Source of the DNA: a virus
DNA: 34,203 bases
Strand: one strand, 5' to 3'
IMG/VR virus record: IMGVR_UViG_3300044798_000068
Location: 1 to 34,203 of that record
The notes beneath the pieces are model-generated. The model had not been told where the DNA came from and did not search any database. It saw only the letters and a program-made list of their open reading frames with translations. The position numbers were made by a program, and so were the translations under genes. Positions 1-7,718 of the stretch are shown here, in pieces (position 1 is the first letter of the stretch; each line of letters starts with the position of its first letter).

Positions 1-7
1 GACTGCG

Positions 8-217
8 TCAAGGGGCAAGTGAAATCGCCTCTGACAGTGCGCGGTGAATCGCGATGGCGTCCCGCGCGTCGAGTCCTGATCCTGTGCTGGCTGCGATCTG
101 GGCGGCGGTGGCCCAGGCGCGCTGGCGGTGTGGCTCCAGGCGGGTCCACTCCGCCGTGGCCAGACTCCAGCCGCACTCCTTTAGATAGACCTCGTAGAGG
201 GATTGGCCCGTTGACAT
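8..217 (-). CDS. Small hypothetical phage protein
   Basis: This encodes 69 residues, begins with ATG and is complete at its 3' end. It has the look of a widespread type of small phage protein: an early LYEVYLKECGW stretch, then a short acidic and aromatic segment and RQRAWATAAQIA. I know no function for that group. It lies leftward, opposite to the late genes and in the same direction as the operon at the right end of the window, so it may be an early gene. No good Shine-Dalgarno is visible upstream of the ATG. It could be a chance ORF, but the composition is protein-like and not arginine/proline-biased like the shadow frames nearby. Confidence 0.5.
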   Translation of the reverse strand: MSTGQSLYEVYLKECGWSLATAEWTRLEPHRQRAWATAAQIAASTGSGLDARDAIAIHRALSEAISLAP

Positions 218-830
218 GCTCTAGGGTAATGCAGCCAGCGTGCCAGCAATCCTGCGCTCGAAAGCCGAGCAATCTCGCCATTTGCCGCACCGTCTACTAT
301 CAGTTTCCTGATACTCGCCTCAGATTCCTGAATCAACGATTTCGCGCACTTAGGTTGTGCGCCTCAGATTTGTGAGGGGGGCTCCTTTGACTGTGGGGCA
401 CATCTAGGCGAGGACTACGTAGGCTCGCGGGCCGTTGTGGGGGGGGGGGAGAGCAATGTCGCGGTACGGGGCCAAGGAGAGGCGAACGGAGAGCAGCAGG
501 ACAGTAGGCGGCGCAGTAGTGGGCTCCGCTTTGACGCGATTGCCGAATGTGTGCGCCGTGCCAGAAGCGTCCTACACACTGCGTGTCCGGCGCCATCACG
601 TGGCCAGGTCAGAGGCGCGCACGCGTGAGGGACTTTCGCTCCAGTTTTTTTTAAGTGTCAAGAAAAAACGACATTACCGTCGCTGGCGGTGTGTCACGCG
701 GGAGGTAAGGCCGCTTACATTACAAGCCGCCCACATGTGCGCACTGTAAGGCGGCTTACCAATAGCGCCGCGTGAGCACACCTCGGCAGGAAAGCGCGGC
801 ATCCCCAGCCGCTCGTGCTATGCTGGCGGT
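218..830. other. Intergenic control region without a convincing gene
   Basis: About 610 bases lie between the leftward small gene and the rightward helix-turn-helix gene. Open frames exist on both strands (333-599 minus, 435-749 plus), but their products are arginine- and serine-rich and lack recognisable motifs, so I do not call them. The stretch holds a run of 11 G at 439-449, an A/T-rich patch around 645-668 (eight T, then AAGTGTCAAG and six A), two near-identical palindromes at 705-718 and 746-759, and two of three copies of a 12-base repeat. The A/T-rich patch has TTGACA on the minus strand but no good -10 beside it. The layout suits a promoter/operator region. Confidence 0.45.
705..759. 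promoter_or_regulatory. Operator-like palindrome pair
   Basis: GTAAGGCCGCTTAC (705-718) and GTAAGGCGGCTTAC (746-759) differ at one base of 14. Each has inverted GTAAG/CTTAC arms around four bases. Their centres are 41 bases apart, close to four helical turns. Between them, AAGCCGCC (724-731) is the exact reverse complement of 750-757, which acts as a third, inverted, partial copy and could form an 8-bp hairpin. The group lies about 70-125 bases upstream of the helix-turn-helix gene. That fits binding sites for a dimeric regulator, possibly the one encoded at 831; this is inference. Confidence 0.4.
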
Positions 831-1208
831 GTGCTCGCGAACCTAATTCGTGTTTCACGCCTCGCCCGAATGCTGGGCATCTGCCGTAGGACGGCGCGCG
901 ATTGGGTCGTGCGCTCTGGGTGCGAGATCGTGCGCGCGCCTCTCGCGCGCAACTCGATGCGCTCAAGCCCTGCCTATGTCACCACCGCACAAGCTGTCCA
1001 GGTCATAGACAGGATGCTCCCCCGCAAGTTAGACGCGCAGGCCAACGCACGCGCACGCCGAGCCGTCTGGCAGGCGGCAGCCGATCTCAAAGAAAGCACC
1101 CGCAACATCAAGCATTCCGGGACACCGGGGGGTACCGGGTCCGGCGACCCACCCCCAGAAACCGGCACTTCCCTCCGTCTGCCCGGGGACCATGGGGGGG
1201 GCTTTTGA
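831..1208 (+). CDS. Helix-turn-helix DNA-binding protein
   Basis: This encodes 125 residues from a GTG start. Residues about 8-35 (VSRLARMLGICRRTARDWV, then RSGCEI) read as a helix-turn-helix of the MerR/excisionase kind: a helix, a short turn at LGIC and a recognition helix RRTARDW. A basic stretch and a second helical part (TTAQAVQVIDRM, DAQANARARRAVWQAAADL) follow. The last 30 or so residues are glycine/proline-rich and look disordered. The GTG is needed to keep the first helix; the next ATG cuts into it. An extended -10-like TGCTATGCT (816-824) would place the transcript start at the GTG, so a leaderless message is possible. It may be a regulator binding the palindromes upstream. A small terminase with an N-terminal helix-turn-helix is the main alternative, as TerL lies 430 bases downstream. 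Confidence 0.6.
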   Translation: MLANLIRVSRLARMLGICRRTARDWVVRSGCEIVRAPLARNSMRSSPAYVTTAQAVQVIDRMLPRKLDAQANARARRAVWQAAADLKESTRNIKHSGTPGGTGSGDPPPETGTSLRLPGDHGGGF

Positions 1209-1229
1209 CCCACTATCCCATACACAATA

Positions 1230-1258
1230 TTGACACTCACGCACGTTTAGGGTACCTT
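1230..1258 (+). promoter_or_regulatory. Sigma-70-like promoter before the packaging genes
   Basis: A perfect -35 TTGACA (1230-1235) is followed, after 17 bases, by TACCTT (1253-1258), which keeps the T, A and final T of TATAAT. Transcription would start around 1265, directly at the ATG at 1267, which lacks a Shine-Dalgarno. It is the best promoter match I noticed by eye before the late genes and lies in the short gap after the helix-turn-helix gene. Confidence 0.4.
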
Positions 1259-1266
1259 ACAAAGTC

Positions 1267-1638
1267 ATGGGTAGTTCTGATCTGGCCACCATCCCAGAGC
1301 GGCAGGTTGCGCAGCAATTTGGGCGCATGGTAGCCGCGTCTGTGGCGGTCGTGGAGGTAACGGACAAGACTCACACGCTCGCGCGTGACAATGTGACTGG
1401 CGAGCTAATACGGCCAATGGGCATGTCTGACGCGGACTGGAATCTACATTGTGATGCCATGAGGTCGGCTAGGAACGCGCCGGTGTATCTGGTAGAGCAC
1501 TACAAGCGGGTCGAGACGGCGCAGAAGATAGCTGGTGCCCGCGGTGGCGACTTGCCGCCTGTTGCCGGGTACGTGTTGCACCTAATGGAGAAGAAGGTCT
1601 ATGACATAGTGGACGTGACGGTGGTAGAGGAGAAGTAG
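1267..1638 (+). CDS. Unknown protein in the small-terminase position
   Basis: This encodes 123 residues with no family I recognise. It sits directly upstream of TerL, with its TAG overlapping the TerL GTG by one base, so the two are co-translated. That is the usual place of the small terminase subunit, but I see no clear helix-turn-helix. The central part (MSDADWNLHCDAMRSARNAPVYLVEHYKRV, about residues 51-80) is helical and charged, and the end is acidic (VVEEK). There is no Shine-Dalgarno before the ATG and a promoter-like signal would start transcription at about 1265, so translation may be leaderless. The small-terminase role is inferred only from position. Confidence 0.6.
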   Translation: MGSSDLATIPERQVAQQFGRMVAASVAVVEVTDKTHTLARDNVTGELIRPMGMSDADWNLHCDAMRSARNAPVYLVEHYKRVETAQKIAGARGGDLPPVAGYVLHLMEKKVYDIVDVTVVEEK

Positions 1639-3155
1639 TGGCAGAGTCCTTGGTTCTCTATGCGCCGTCGGAAGTACAGAAGGAAGCTCACTATTGCGAG
1701 GCCCGCGAGATCCTATATGGTGGTACCCAGGGATGTGGGAAGACATGGTGGCTCCGATGGGATCCCATCCTCACCCAGGTTTACGATTGGAACGGGTCTC
1801 CAGGAGAGCACAGTCGTTTTCTGGCTGCTCGCGCCAGGGGCGAGGGCTTTGAGTCCAAGGGATGGGCACTCCATCTTCGCAGAACCTACAACGAGCTGGA
1901 ACAGACCATTCAGAAGGTGCTTGGGTTCATTTACAAGGTTGATCCAGGGGCGGTCTTCAACTCGAAGACCTACACGATTAAGCTAACATGCGGGTATCGG
2001 ATCCAGTTTGGGCACTGCAAGGATGATGAGGACTGGCGCCTCTACGACTCGAACGAGTATAGCCACATCGCGTTCGACGAGGCAATCCAGTTCTCGAAGG
2101 ACCAGTATGATGGTATCAGGCGCAGGTTGCGTTGTGAGGACCAACTACTTAATGCCAAGCGGCGTCTGGTTCTCGCCTCGAATCCAGATGCCCCCGTAGA
2201 AGGAAAATGGGTTAAGGATCGGTTCGTCGATCCAGCCCCCGACGGGCGCAAGATGCTTCGCACTCGGGTAAAGATGTCAGATGGCACAGAGGAGGACTAC
2301 TACCGCATCTTCTTTCCCGCGTTTCTATCGGACAACCCTGACCTGGAATTCCGCCGGCAGACCGAGATTGATCTCAGGACCCAACCTCATCACATCATGG
2401 AGGCTCGTCTGTTGGGCCGGTGGGATATCGTGGAAAACGGGTTCTTCGCCCACGAATGGGTGCCAAGTGTGCATCTCGTGAAGCCATTCCCGATCCCAGA
2501 TCACTGGCCCAAGGGGAGAGGTATGGACTGGGGGTACAAGAAAGCTTGCCCGACCATGTGGTTTACCAAGAATGAAGATGGCGACCTCATCATCTACCGC
2601 GAAGTCACGTTTAACCACAATGTCCCCGAGTTGAAGCGCAAGGATGCTCAGTTGGTGGCACTGGCGATCAGAAAGATCGAACAGGCCAATGGGGAGTGGG
2701 ACGACAGGCGAAAGTGTTCGAAACTCACTGGCCCCGCCGACTATCAAATCTGCGAGCGCAGAGGTGGTCAGGGACCAACCATCGAGGAAACGATGGCCAA
2801 CGAGGGCGTCTACTGGGTCAAGAGCACTAAGAACAGATACGCCGCTACGGCCGAATTGATCCGTAGGCTTAAGGACCGGCCAATCAGACCAGGGGCTCTC
2901 CCCGCTATTATGGTTTTCGACACTTGCGAGAATCTGAAGCGTATTATGCCTCTGATTCAGATCGACAAAAATGACCCCGAGATCCCTCTCAAGGATGACA
3001 ATGGTCACTGGCTCGAAACCCTCATGTATATCTGCATGTACTGCATGCCGAACGCCGCTAAGGCGGGTAGGAAGTTCGATGATGAGGATGAAGAGGACGA
3101 GTTGAAAGCTGCACGCATCCAGAAATGGCAGCAGAAATACGGATATGGGACATGA
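1638..3155 (+). CDS. terL: Terminase large subunit (packaging ATPase/nuclease)
   Basis: This 505-residue protein drives DNA into the procapsid and cuts it to length. The ATPase half shows a Walker A motif GGTQGCGKT (residues 28-36), a Walker B motif HIAFDEA with D147 and E148, and the coupling motif VLASNPD (178-184). The RNase H-like nuclease half shows D297 in GMDWGY and D368 in PADYQI, and E460 in HWLETLMY sits where the third acidic residue is expected. The length is normal for the family. The start is GTG, overlapping the previous stop (TAGTG). Its end overlaps the portal start as ATGA, so terminase and portal are translationally coupled. The acidic tail (DDEDEEDE, about 481-488) may contact the portal; that is inference. 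Confidence 0.95.
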   Translation: MAESLVLYAPSEVQKEAHYCEAREILYGGTQGCGKTWWLRWDPILTQVYDWNGSPGEHSRFLAARARGEGFESKGWALHLRRTYNELEQTIQKVLGFIYKVDPGAVFNSKTYTIKLTCGYRIQFGHCKDDEDWRLYDSNEYSHIAFDEAIQFSKDQYDGIRRRLRCEDQLLNAKRRLVLASNPDAPVEGKWVKDRFVDPAPDGRKMLRTRVKMSDGTEEDYYRIFFPAFLSDNPDLEFRRQTEIDLRTQPHHIMEARLLGRWDIVENGFFAHEWVPSVHLVKPFPIPDHWPKGRGMDWGYKKACPTMWFTKNEDGDLIIYREVTFNHNVPELKRKDAQLVALAIRKIEQANGEWDDRRKCSKLTGPADYQICERRGGQGPTIEETMANEGVYWVKSTKNRYAATAELIRRLKDRPIRPGALPAIMVFDTCENLKRIMPLIQIDKNDPEIPLKDDNGHWLETLMYICMYCMPNAAKAGRKFDDEDEEDELKAARIQKWQQKYGYGT

Positions 3156-5395
3156 TGGACAACGAAAACGACCCAACCACTGAATCTATGGACCCGTCCG
3201 CCGAAGAACTTGGCGAATCTGGCATCCAGCCCGCGGCGACTGACAATCCACTCCAGCCGGGGCTACTTCTCCCTGATGATGTGACCAACCTAGTCCCGTA
3301 CTTGCTCGAAAAGGCACAGTCAGACCCAAAGGTGAAGAAATTCATCGACAAAGACCTACCGGAGCAGGTTGTGAAACACTTTAACGAGGATTGGGACGCC
3401 AGTAAGGGCTGGCGCGAGAAGCGCCTCGAACGTATGAAACTCTTCCTTGGGGCACTTGAACCAAAGACTTTCCCCTTCCAGAACTGCGCCAACATGCACG
3501 TGCCGATCCTCGCCACCCGCATCCTACGGCTAGCAGCCCGCGTGTGGGCGGAGATTTTCAAGCAGGGACAACCTGTGTTCTCGGCTCAAGCCAGTTCTGA
3601 ACTAGGGGAGGATCGCGCCGACCTAATCACGAAGCACGAGAACTGGCAGTTTAGGCATGAGATCCCAGACTTTCCTAAGCAGGTCATGCGGGCACTGATC
3701 GAGTTCTTCCGTGATGGGGACTGTATCTTTGATTCTCGCCGTGACCTAAGCCGGAACGTGAACGTCCACGAAAGTCTCAATTGTAACGAGTTCGTATACC
3801 CGTACACTCGCAAGTCGACGGCCCCAGACATGTCCGATGTCCCGAGGAAGACGAAGATCCTATTCCCGTACAAGCGCGACCTCAAGAAGGCGGAAAAGGA
3901 CGGATTTTACGCACAGGTGGATGATGTCACGGCCGAGGATGGTACCCATGACATCGATCTCGAACAGATCGTGAAGGACGCCGCAGATAGGTTCGAGGGG
4001 AAAGACAGGAGCGAGCATCTCTCCGATGCCCCGTACTATCTACTGGAATACCACGGTTGGACGACATTCCCATACCAGGATGAAGAGGTACCGATCATCG
4101 CAGTGGTGGATGGAAGGACGAGAATACTACTTGGGCTCTACAGTCGCTATTACGACGACCCAGCAGACCGTTCACGATTCGACCAACAGACTGCAGAACA
4201 TCAGCAGTACATTAGTGCCATCGGGCGCTATCAGCACGCTATGCAACTCGAACAGAAACTCCTAACTGCACTGCAGCAACCAGGTGTCCCGTCAGATGAG
4301 TCCCTAGCCGTTGCTAAGCAGGTAAATGTTCAGCGCCCACAACCGCCCATCGCTCCCCAGTGGCTCACTGGAGACATGGAAGGCCCACTGCCATGCAAGC
4401 AGAAGATCATCGAACGGTTTTCCCATGGCACATGCATCGAAAACCCCGATGGCTCCCATGGGTTGGGATTAGGGATGTTACTCATGCCTCACCAGGCCGC
4501 AGCAAATATCCTCCTCAATCAGTTCATCGACCAGGGGACTCGCGCCAATACCGAGACTGGGTTCATGCACGAGAACTTTAAGTTAGATCCTGGTGTGAAG
4601 ACCATCAACCCAGGTGAGATCCTTCGCGTCCGTGGGGTTCCGCCGGACCAGATCGAAAAGGCGTATTACCCGCTCAAGCCACCGCCTGCCAATAGTCAAC
4701 TCCTCCAGGGAGTGAGTATGCAGGAGAATGCTTCCGATGGTATCACCTCGGCCCCAGACGTACTGTCCGGGCAGAAGGAAGGCGACGAGACGTTCCGCGG
4801 CCAAGCGACTCGTGTAGAGCAGGCCACGAAGCAACTTACCGTCTTTGCCTCGAACTTCATCATGGTCTTGAATCAAGTGGCCAAGAACAACGGACTGTTG
4901 AACTACCAGTTTCTGCCGGATAGTAAATTTCAGGACGTAATGGATCCGGCTACCCTTAAGTCTATGAATATTAAGGTGACAAGGGAGTTGTACCGAGGCA
5001 GTTACGACATCACCTTTTCGGCCGATTTAAGTTTCTCTAGTCGGGCAGCCAAGATTGCCGAGTGCGACGATGCCCTCGGAATGGTAACGAAGGGTATCCC
5101 TGCCCAAATCGCTTCGCTCATCTTCCCACCCACCATGTTCGCCGTCATTGCCAAGAATTGCTTCAGGGCGCGCGGCATGTACGACCTCGCCGGGCTCGTC
5201 CTAAGCGATCGGGAGATCATGGCAAAAGTACAGCCAGCTCCACCTGGGATCCCTGGAGCACCTGGGGTTCCATCTCCCGGAGCCCCACAACCACACCCAA
5301 GCGTCCCGTCGGGCGCACCAACCAATACCCCGGGCGTCAGGCCACCTATGCGGCCAGACATCGGAGTCCCCACCGAAGCGGCCCCAGGCCAATAA
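3152..5395 (+). CDS. Portal protein (large, P22-like type)
   Basis: This encodes 747 residues from the ATG at 3152, which overlaps the TerL stop as ATGA; the ATGs at 3125 and 3155 are alternatives. The portal is the dodecameric ring at the vertex through which DNA enters and leaves. Evidence is its position after TerL, its length (P22-type portals are about 700 residues or more), and the middle and later part with alternating helical and strand segments, including a long segment with DGITSAPDVLSGQKEGDETF and an acidic/glutamine-rich RVEQATKQL. The N-terminus is acidic. The last 60 residues are a proline/glycine-rich, collagen-like tail (PGIPGAPGVPSPGAP), probably flexible. No protease domain is fused to it. 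Confidence 0.85.
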   Translation: MMDNENDPTTESMDPSAEELGESGIQPAATDNPLQPGLLLPDDVTNLVPYLLEKAQSDPKVKKFIDKDLPEQVVKHFNEDWDASKGWREKRLERMKLFLGALEPKTFPFQNCANMHVPILATRILRLAARVWAEIFKQGQPVFSAQASSELGEDRADLITKHENWQFRHEIPDFPKQVMRALIEFFRDGDCIFDSRRDLSRNVNVHESLNCNEFVYPYTRKSTAPDMSDVPRKTKILFPYKRDLKKAEKDGFYAQVDDVTAEDGTHDIDLEQIVKDAADRFEGKDRSEHLSDAPYYLLEYHGWTTFPYQDEEVPIIAVVDGRTRILLGLYSRYYDDPADRSRFDQQTAEHQQYISAIGRYQHAMQLEQKLLTALQQPGVPSDESLAVAKQVNVQRPQPPIAPQWLTGDMEGPLPCKQKIIERFSHGTCIENPDGSHGLGLGMLLMPHQAAANILLNQFIDQGTRANTETGFMHENFKLDPGVKTINPGEILRVRGVPPDQIEKAYYPLKPPPANSQLLQGVSMQENASDGITSAPDVLSGQKEGDETFRGQATRVEQATKQLTVFASNFIMVLNQVAKNNGLLNYQFLPDSKFQDVMDPATLKSMNIKVTRELYRGSYDITFSADLSFSSRAAKIAECDDALGMVTKGIPAQIASLIFPPTMFAVIAKNCFRARGMYDLAGLVLSDREIMAKVQPAPPGIPGAPGVPSPGAPQPHPSVPSGAPTNTPGVRPPMRPDIGVPTEAAPGQ

Positions 5396-5414
5396 CAATC
5401 CCAAGGAGTGAGAA

Positions 5415-5690
5415 ATGGCTGAGTTCAAAACACAGAAAAGTTCCTTCGCAGAGTACGAAAAGGACATCGTGGAAGAGTGGTTGAGCCACCCCTGCATGTC
5501 CCGCTTCATCAAAATCCTTGAAGATTCGGTTAAGGAAACAAGGGAAATCGTTATCCAGATCGCGACCCTTTCGGAAGTGCTCGATGTTGGCTTGCCTGGG
5601 AAGATCACATCTGCCGGCACCGTCATCATGACGCTTGAACGCGTACTCGATCTCATCAAGGAGGCGGACAGCTATGCTAAAAGCGTCTAA
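5415..5690 (+). CDS. Small helical protein of unknown function
   Basis: This encodes 91 residues, preceded by a good Shine-Dalgarno (AAGGAG at 5403-5408). It lies between the portal and the GroES-like gene. The sequence is almost entirely amphipathic helix (YEKDIVEEWLSHPCMSRFIKILED, then VKETREIVIQIATLSEVL) with one PGK turn. I do not recognise a family. The place in a packaging/head operon suggests a role in head assembly, for example a small assembly factor, but nothing in the sequence proves this. Its end overlaps the next gene by 17 bases. Confidence 0.7.
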   Translation: MAEFKTQKSSFAEYEKDIVEEWLSHPCMSRFIKILEDSVKETREIVIQIATLSEVLDVGLPGKITSAGTVIMTLERVLDLIKEADSYAKSV

Positions 5691-6189
5691 CGCAATTCCT
5701 GATCTACTCATGAGGCGCGTCCAAGAACTCGACATCCCAGCGTGGCCTGGCCAGGCGTGCTTTGAGCGAATTATCGTGTATCGAATCCCAGACGACGGAT
5801 CGGCTAGCGAGACATTCGCGAAGGATGGGGTCATCATCAAACCGGAATACCGGCGAAAGGTAGACAAGGAAAGGAGCCCGCGTGGCGTCGTCGTCTCGGC
5901 AGGCCTGGCAGCCATGGACGTGCTCGTCAGCAATGGTATGCAGATCGGGGAACTGGTGTGGTTCGCCCCACACGTCCCCTTCCGCTTCGAGGTAGGCAAG
6001 CGCGCCGGCGGAACCCCATGGGAATTCTACTTCATGAATGTCGGCGATATCGTGCTTTCCGAGGATATCTTGCAGCGCGTTGTCGACGCGGAACTGAAGT
6101 TAGAACGCAGGATGAATGGCCCCGTTTGGCAGCACATCTACAACGGAAACCCAAGAACCGAACCAACCCATACTCCAGATGAATCGTAG
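5674..6189 (+). CDS. GroES-like co-chaperonin candidate
   Basis: This encodes 171 residues. The ATG at 5674 is chosen over the upstream in-frame one because AAGGAGG (5658-5664) stands nine bases before it. Residues about 29-135 follow the order of a GroES fold: CFERIIVYRIP resembles the first GroES strand (LHDRVIVKR), DGVIIKPE resembles the mobile-loop GGIVL, RGVVVSAG resembles RGEVLAVG, MQIGELVWF resembles VKVGDIVIF, and FYFMNVGDIVLSEDIL resembles the closing strand before DILAIVE. It is longer than bacterial GroES (about 97 residues), with N- and C-terminal additions. Phage co-chaperonins such as T4 gp31 help fold the capsid protein in host GroEL. Its place between portal and capsid genes fits that role. 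The match is by eye and the sequence is diverged. Confidence 0.6.
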   Translation: MLKASNAIPDLLMRRVQELDIPAWPGQACFERIIVYRIPDDGSASETFAKDGVIIKPEYRRKVDKERSPRGVVVSAGLAAMDVLVSNGMQIGELVWFAPHVPFRFEVGKRAGGTPWEFYFMNVGDIVLSEDILQRVVDAELKLERRMNGPVWQHIYNGNPRTEPTHTPDES

Positions 6190-6197
6190 GAGTGACA

Positions 6198-7088
6198 ATG
6201 ACCAAAGAACGCGAAGACGAAGTTGAGGAATTCGAAACCACAGAAGGCACTCCCGCCGACGACCAGCCAGAGATTTTGGTCAAGGACCAAGATGGGCAAC
6301 CCGTCGTCGAGGTGCGTCCTGGTTCCCGCAAGGAGGAACGCGAACGTAGACGCGCCGATGAAGTCCGCAAGATCATCGAGGAGACCCAGCGACCACTGCG
6401 CGACCAGCTCACCTGGCTAGTCAGTCAGCGGCAATCCCCAGCCCAGCAGCCCGCCGCGGTGCCTGTGGCTGTTCCCCCCGGGGTTGACCCGGAATGGCGC
6501 AAACTCGTCCAGGACCAGACCCGCATCGTGGCTCTCGTGCGCGCATCGAATAGCGCAGAAGATATCCAGAAGCTAGAAGAGGAGTGGCATAACGCCGAGT
6601 ATAGGAAGGGGGAAATCATTGCGTTAAAGACAACGAAAGCCATGCGTGAACAACTTGCGCGTGACAACCCCACACCGGAAGACCCTGTGCATAAGATGGC
6701 CCGATCTGAGTTTCTTGACGTGCTTAACTACGGGCCAGACGCCACGGCCTACGCAAGTGGCTTGTTCCTGCAGGAGAAGGCCAAGGCGTCTCGTGAGCGT
6801 CGTCCATTCGACGAGATGGCCACTCACAGGGCGGTGCTACTCAGAACGGCCGAGGATTTCTCGATCCGCCCCAAGGCCCTCCCGGCGCGAAGTTCGGCCC
6901 AGCAGGGCAGATTCTCAAGTCCTGGTTCCAGCTCCACTGGCGCTGGCGCTGGCAGTGGCCCAACCAGGGCACTTACAAAACCGGAACGCACAATGGCCAT
7001 AGCGTTTGCTGATCGGGGCGTACCCGAGGACAAGGCGTATGCCGCGTGGTCGAAGATGATGGGACCCGAGTACTTCCGAGAGACGTAG
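6198..7088 (+). CDS. Putative scaffolding protein
   Basis: This encodes 296 residues from the ATG at 6198, five bases after AGGAG; a GTG at 6192 is an alternative. The N-terminus is very acidic (EREDEVEEFETTE). A charged, coiled-coil-like region follows (about 45-75, with RKEERERRRADEVRKIIEE), then a P/A/Q-rich linker, more helix, and a serine/glycine-rich segment before a C-terminal helix (LTKPERTMAIAFADRGVPEDKAYAAW). Acidic, helical proteins coded between portal and major capsid protein are typically scaffolds, which shape the procapsid and leave. No protease motif was seen. A terminator-like hairpin lies directly downstream. Confidence 0.6.
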   Translation: MTKEREDEVEEFETTEGTPADDQPEILVKDQDGQPVVEVRPGSRKEERERRRADEVRKIIEETQRPLRDQLTWLVSQRQSPAQQPAAVPVAVPPGVDPEWRKLVQDQTRIVALVRASNSAEDIQKLEEEWHNAEYRKGEIIALKTTKAMREQLARDNPTPEDPVHKMARSEFLDVLNYGPDATAYASGLFLQEKAKASRERRPFDEMATHRAVLLRTAEDFSIRPKALPARSSAQQGRFSSPGSSSTGAGAGSGPTRALTKPERTMAIAFADRGVPEDKAYAAWSKMMGPEYFRET

Positions 7089-7106
7089 TACGCAGTGAGT
7101 CTGGGG

Positions 7107-7134
7107 GCCATCTTTCGGGGTGGCGCTCTTTTTT
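7107..7134 (+). terminator. Rho-independent terminator after the scaffold gene
   Basis: GCCATC (7107-7112) pairs with GGTGGC (7119-7124), with one G-T wobble, around a six-base loop (TTTCGG). The sequence GCTC and then six T (7129-7134) follow. It stands 18 bases past the scaffold stop, so it may separate early head genes from the abundant head proteins downstream. Confidence 0.55.
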
Positions 7135-7299
7135 CTGGTCAGGAGCGGGAATCTGTGTAACTTTTGTCGGTGAAGCTATTTCCTGGCGTCTCGTCGCGCT
7201 GTACGGAACCTAGCCAGAGACGAAGTTGCTCTTTCCCGGTGGCCCTCGCCTACTGCGCGGAACCGAGCGTTCAACCCGCGAGGGAGGAGTGAACGCGAA

Positions 7300-7710
7300 A
7301 TGGCCACAGCAGAGACAGCAGAACGAGTAGACCCGCGCACACGTCGAATCCAACCCGGCCAAGCTGGGCAAATCCGCCATAGTCGCTTTGACAGGGTGTA
7401 CAAGTTGGCGAATCCAGGAGATCCAAACCATGGTCTTCAGATCCACCTGGACACCGGATGGGAAAAAGTCAACGGGGTGAAGGGCGGAGATCCAGAACGG
7501 ATTTTCGGCGGGAATGTTGACGCGAATGGGCTCGTATCCTTCAATGGTCAGGTTCTAATCTGGCTGGACAAGGTAGAGTTCAATGAGCGTGAGGCTGAGA
7601 AGGCTGTCATTCGCCAGGCGCGTGAAGTGAGACGAAATAGTCCCGGCGGCATCGATGGAGTCACCGACGCCAATGGCGCGCCGGCGCAGAAGACCAAACT
7701 GGAAATGTAG
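7300..7710 (+). CDS. Head-region hypothetical protein
   Basis: This encodes 136 residues with a good Shine-Dalgarno (GGGAGGAG near 7282-7289). I do not recognise a family. The N-terminal 25 residues are charged (TAERVDPRTRRI), the middle looks beta-rich (HGLQIHLDTGWEKV, LVSFNGQVLIWLDKVEF), and a charged helix (NEREAEKAVIRQAREVRR) follows before a flexible end. It stands just before the decoration-like and major capsid genes and after a terminator, so it probably belongs to the head module. The 211 bases before it (7089-7299) hold the terminator and no gene that I can support. Confidence 0.6.
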   Translation: MATAETAERVDPRTRRIQPGQAGQIRHSRFDRVYKLANPGDPNHGLQIHLDTGWEKVNGVKGGDPERIFGGNVDANGLVSFNGQVLIWLDKVEFNEREAEKAVIRQAREVRRNSPGGIDGVTDANGAPAQKTKLEM

Positions 7711-7718
7711 GAGACACC

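Larger units (their letters stand above)
121..833. repeat. Three copies of 12-base repeat GCTGGCGGTGTG
   Basis: The same 12 bases occur on the plus strand at 121-132, 682-693 and 822-833. The first copy lies inside the leftward small gene, the second just before the operator-like palindromes, and the third reads directly into the GTG start at 831. Flanks are different. Three exact 12-mers within 715 bases is more than expected by chance in sequence that is not low-complexity, though a G/T/C-rich word in G+C-rich DNA weakens the argument. Confidence 0.35.

Noticed and set aside
333-599. Minus-strand ORF in the left intergenic region
   Set aside because: Proline/arginine/serine-rich, no recognisable fold or start signal.
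435-749. Plus-strand ORF in the left intergenic region
   Set aside because: Low-complexity, arginine-rich, spans the G run and the palindromes, and has no Shine-Dalgarno or motif.
1138-1160. GGGTC/GACCC hairpin near the end of the regulator gene
   Set aside because: Only five base pairs, inside coding sequence, with no T run after it.
2325-3176. Leftward ORF of 283 codons opposite TerL
   Set aside because: It lies wholly opposite the TerL gene, whose motifs are intact, and shows no motif of its own.
7230-7290. tRNA-like T-loop (GTTCAACCC)
   Set aside because: The stem is only three base pairs and no acceptor, D or anticodon arms can be found around it.
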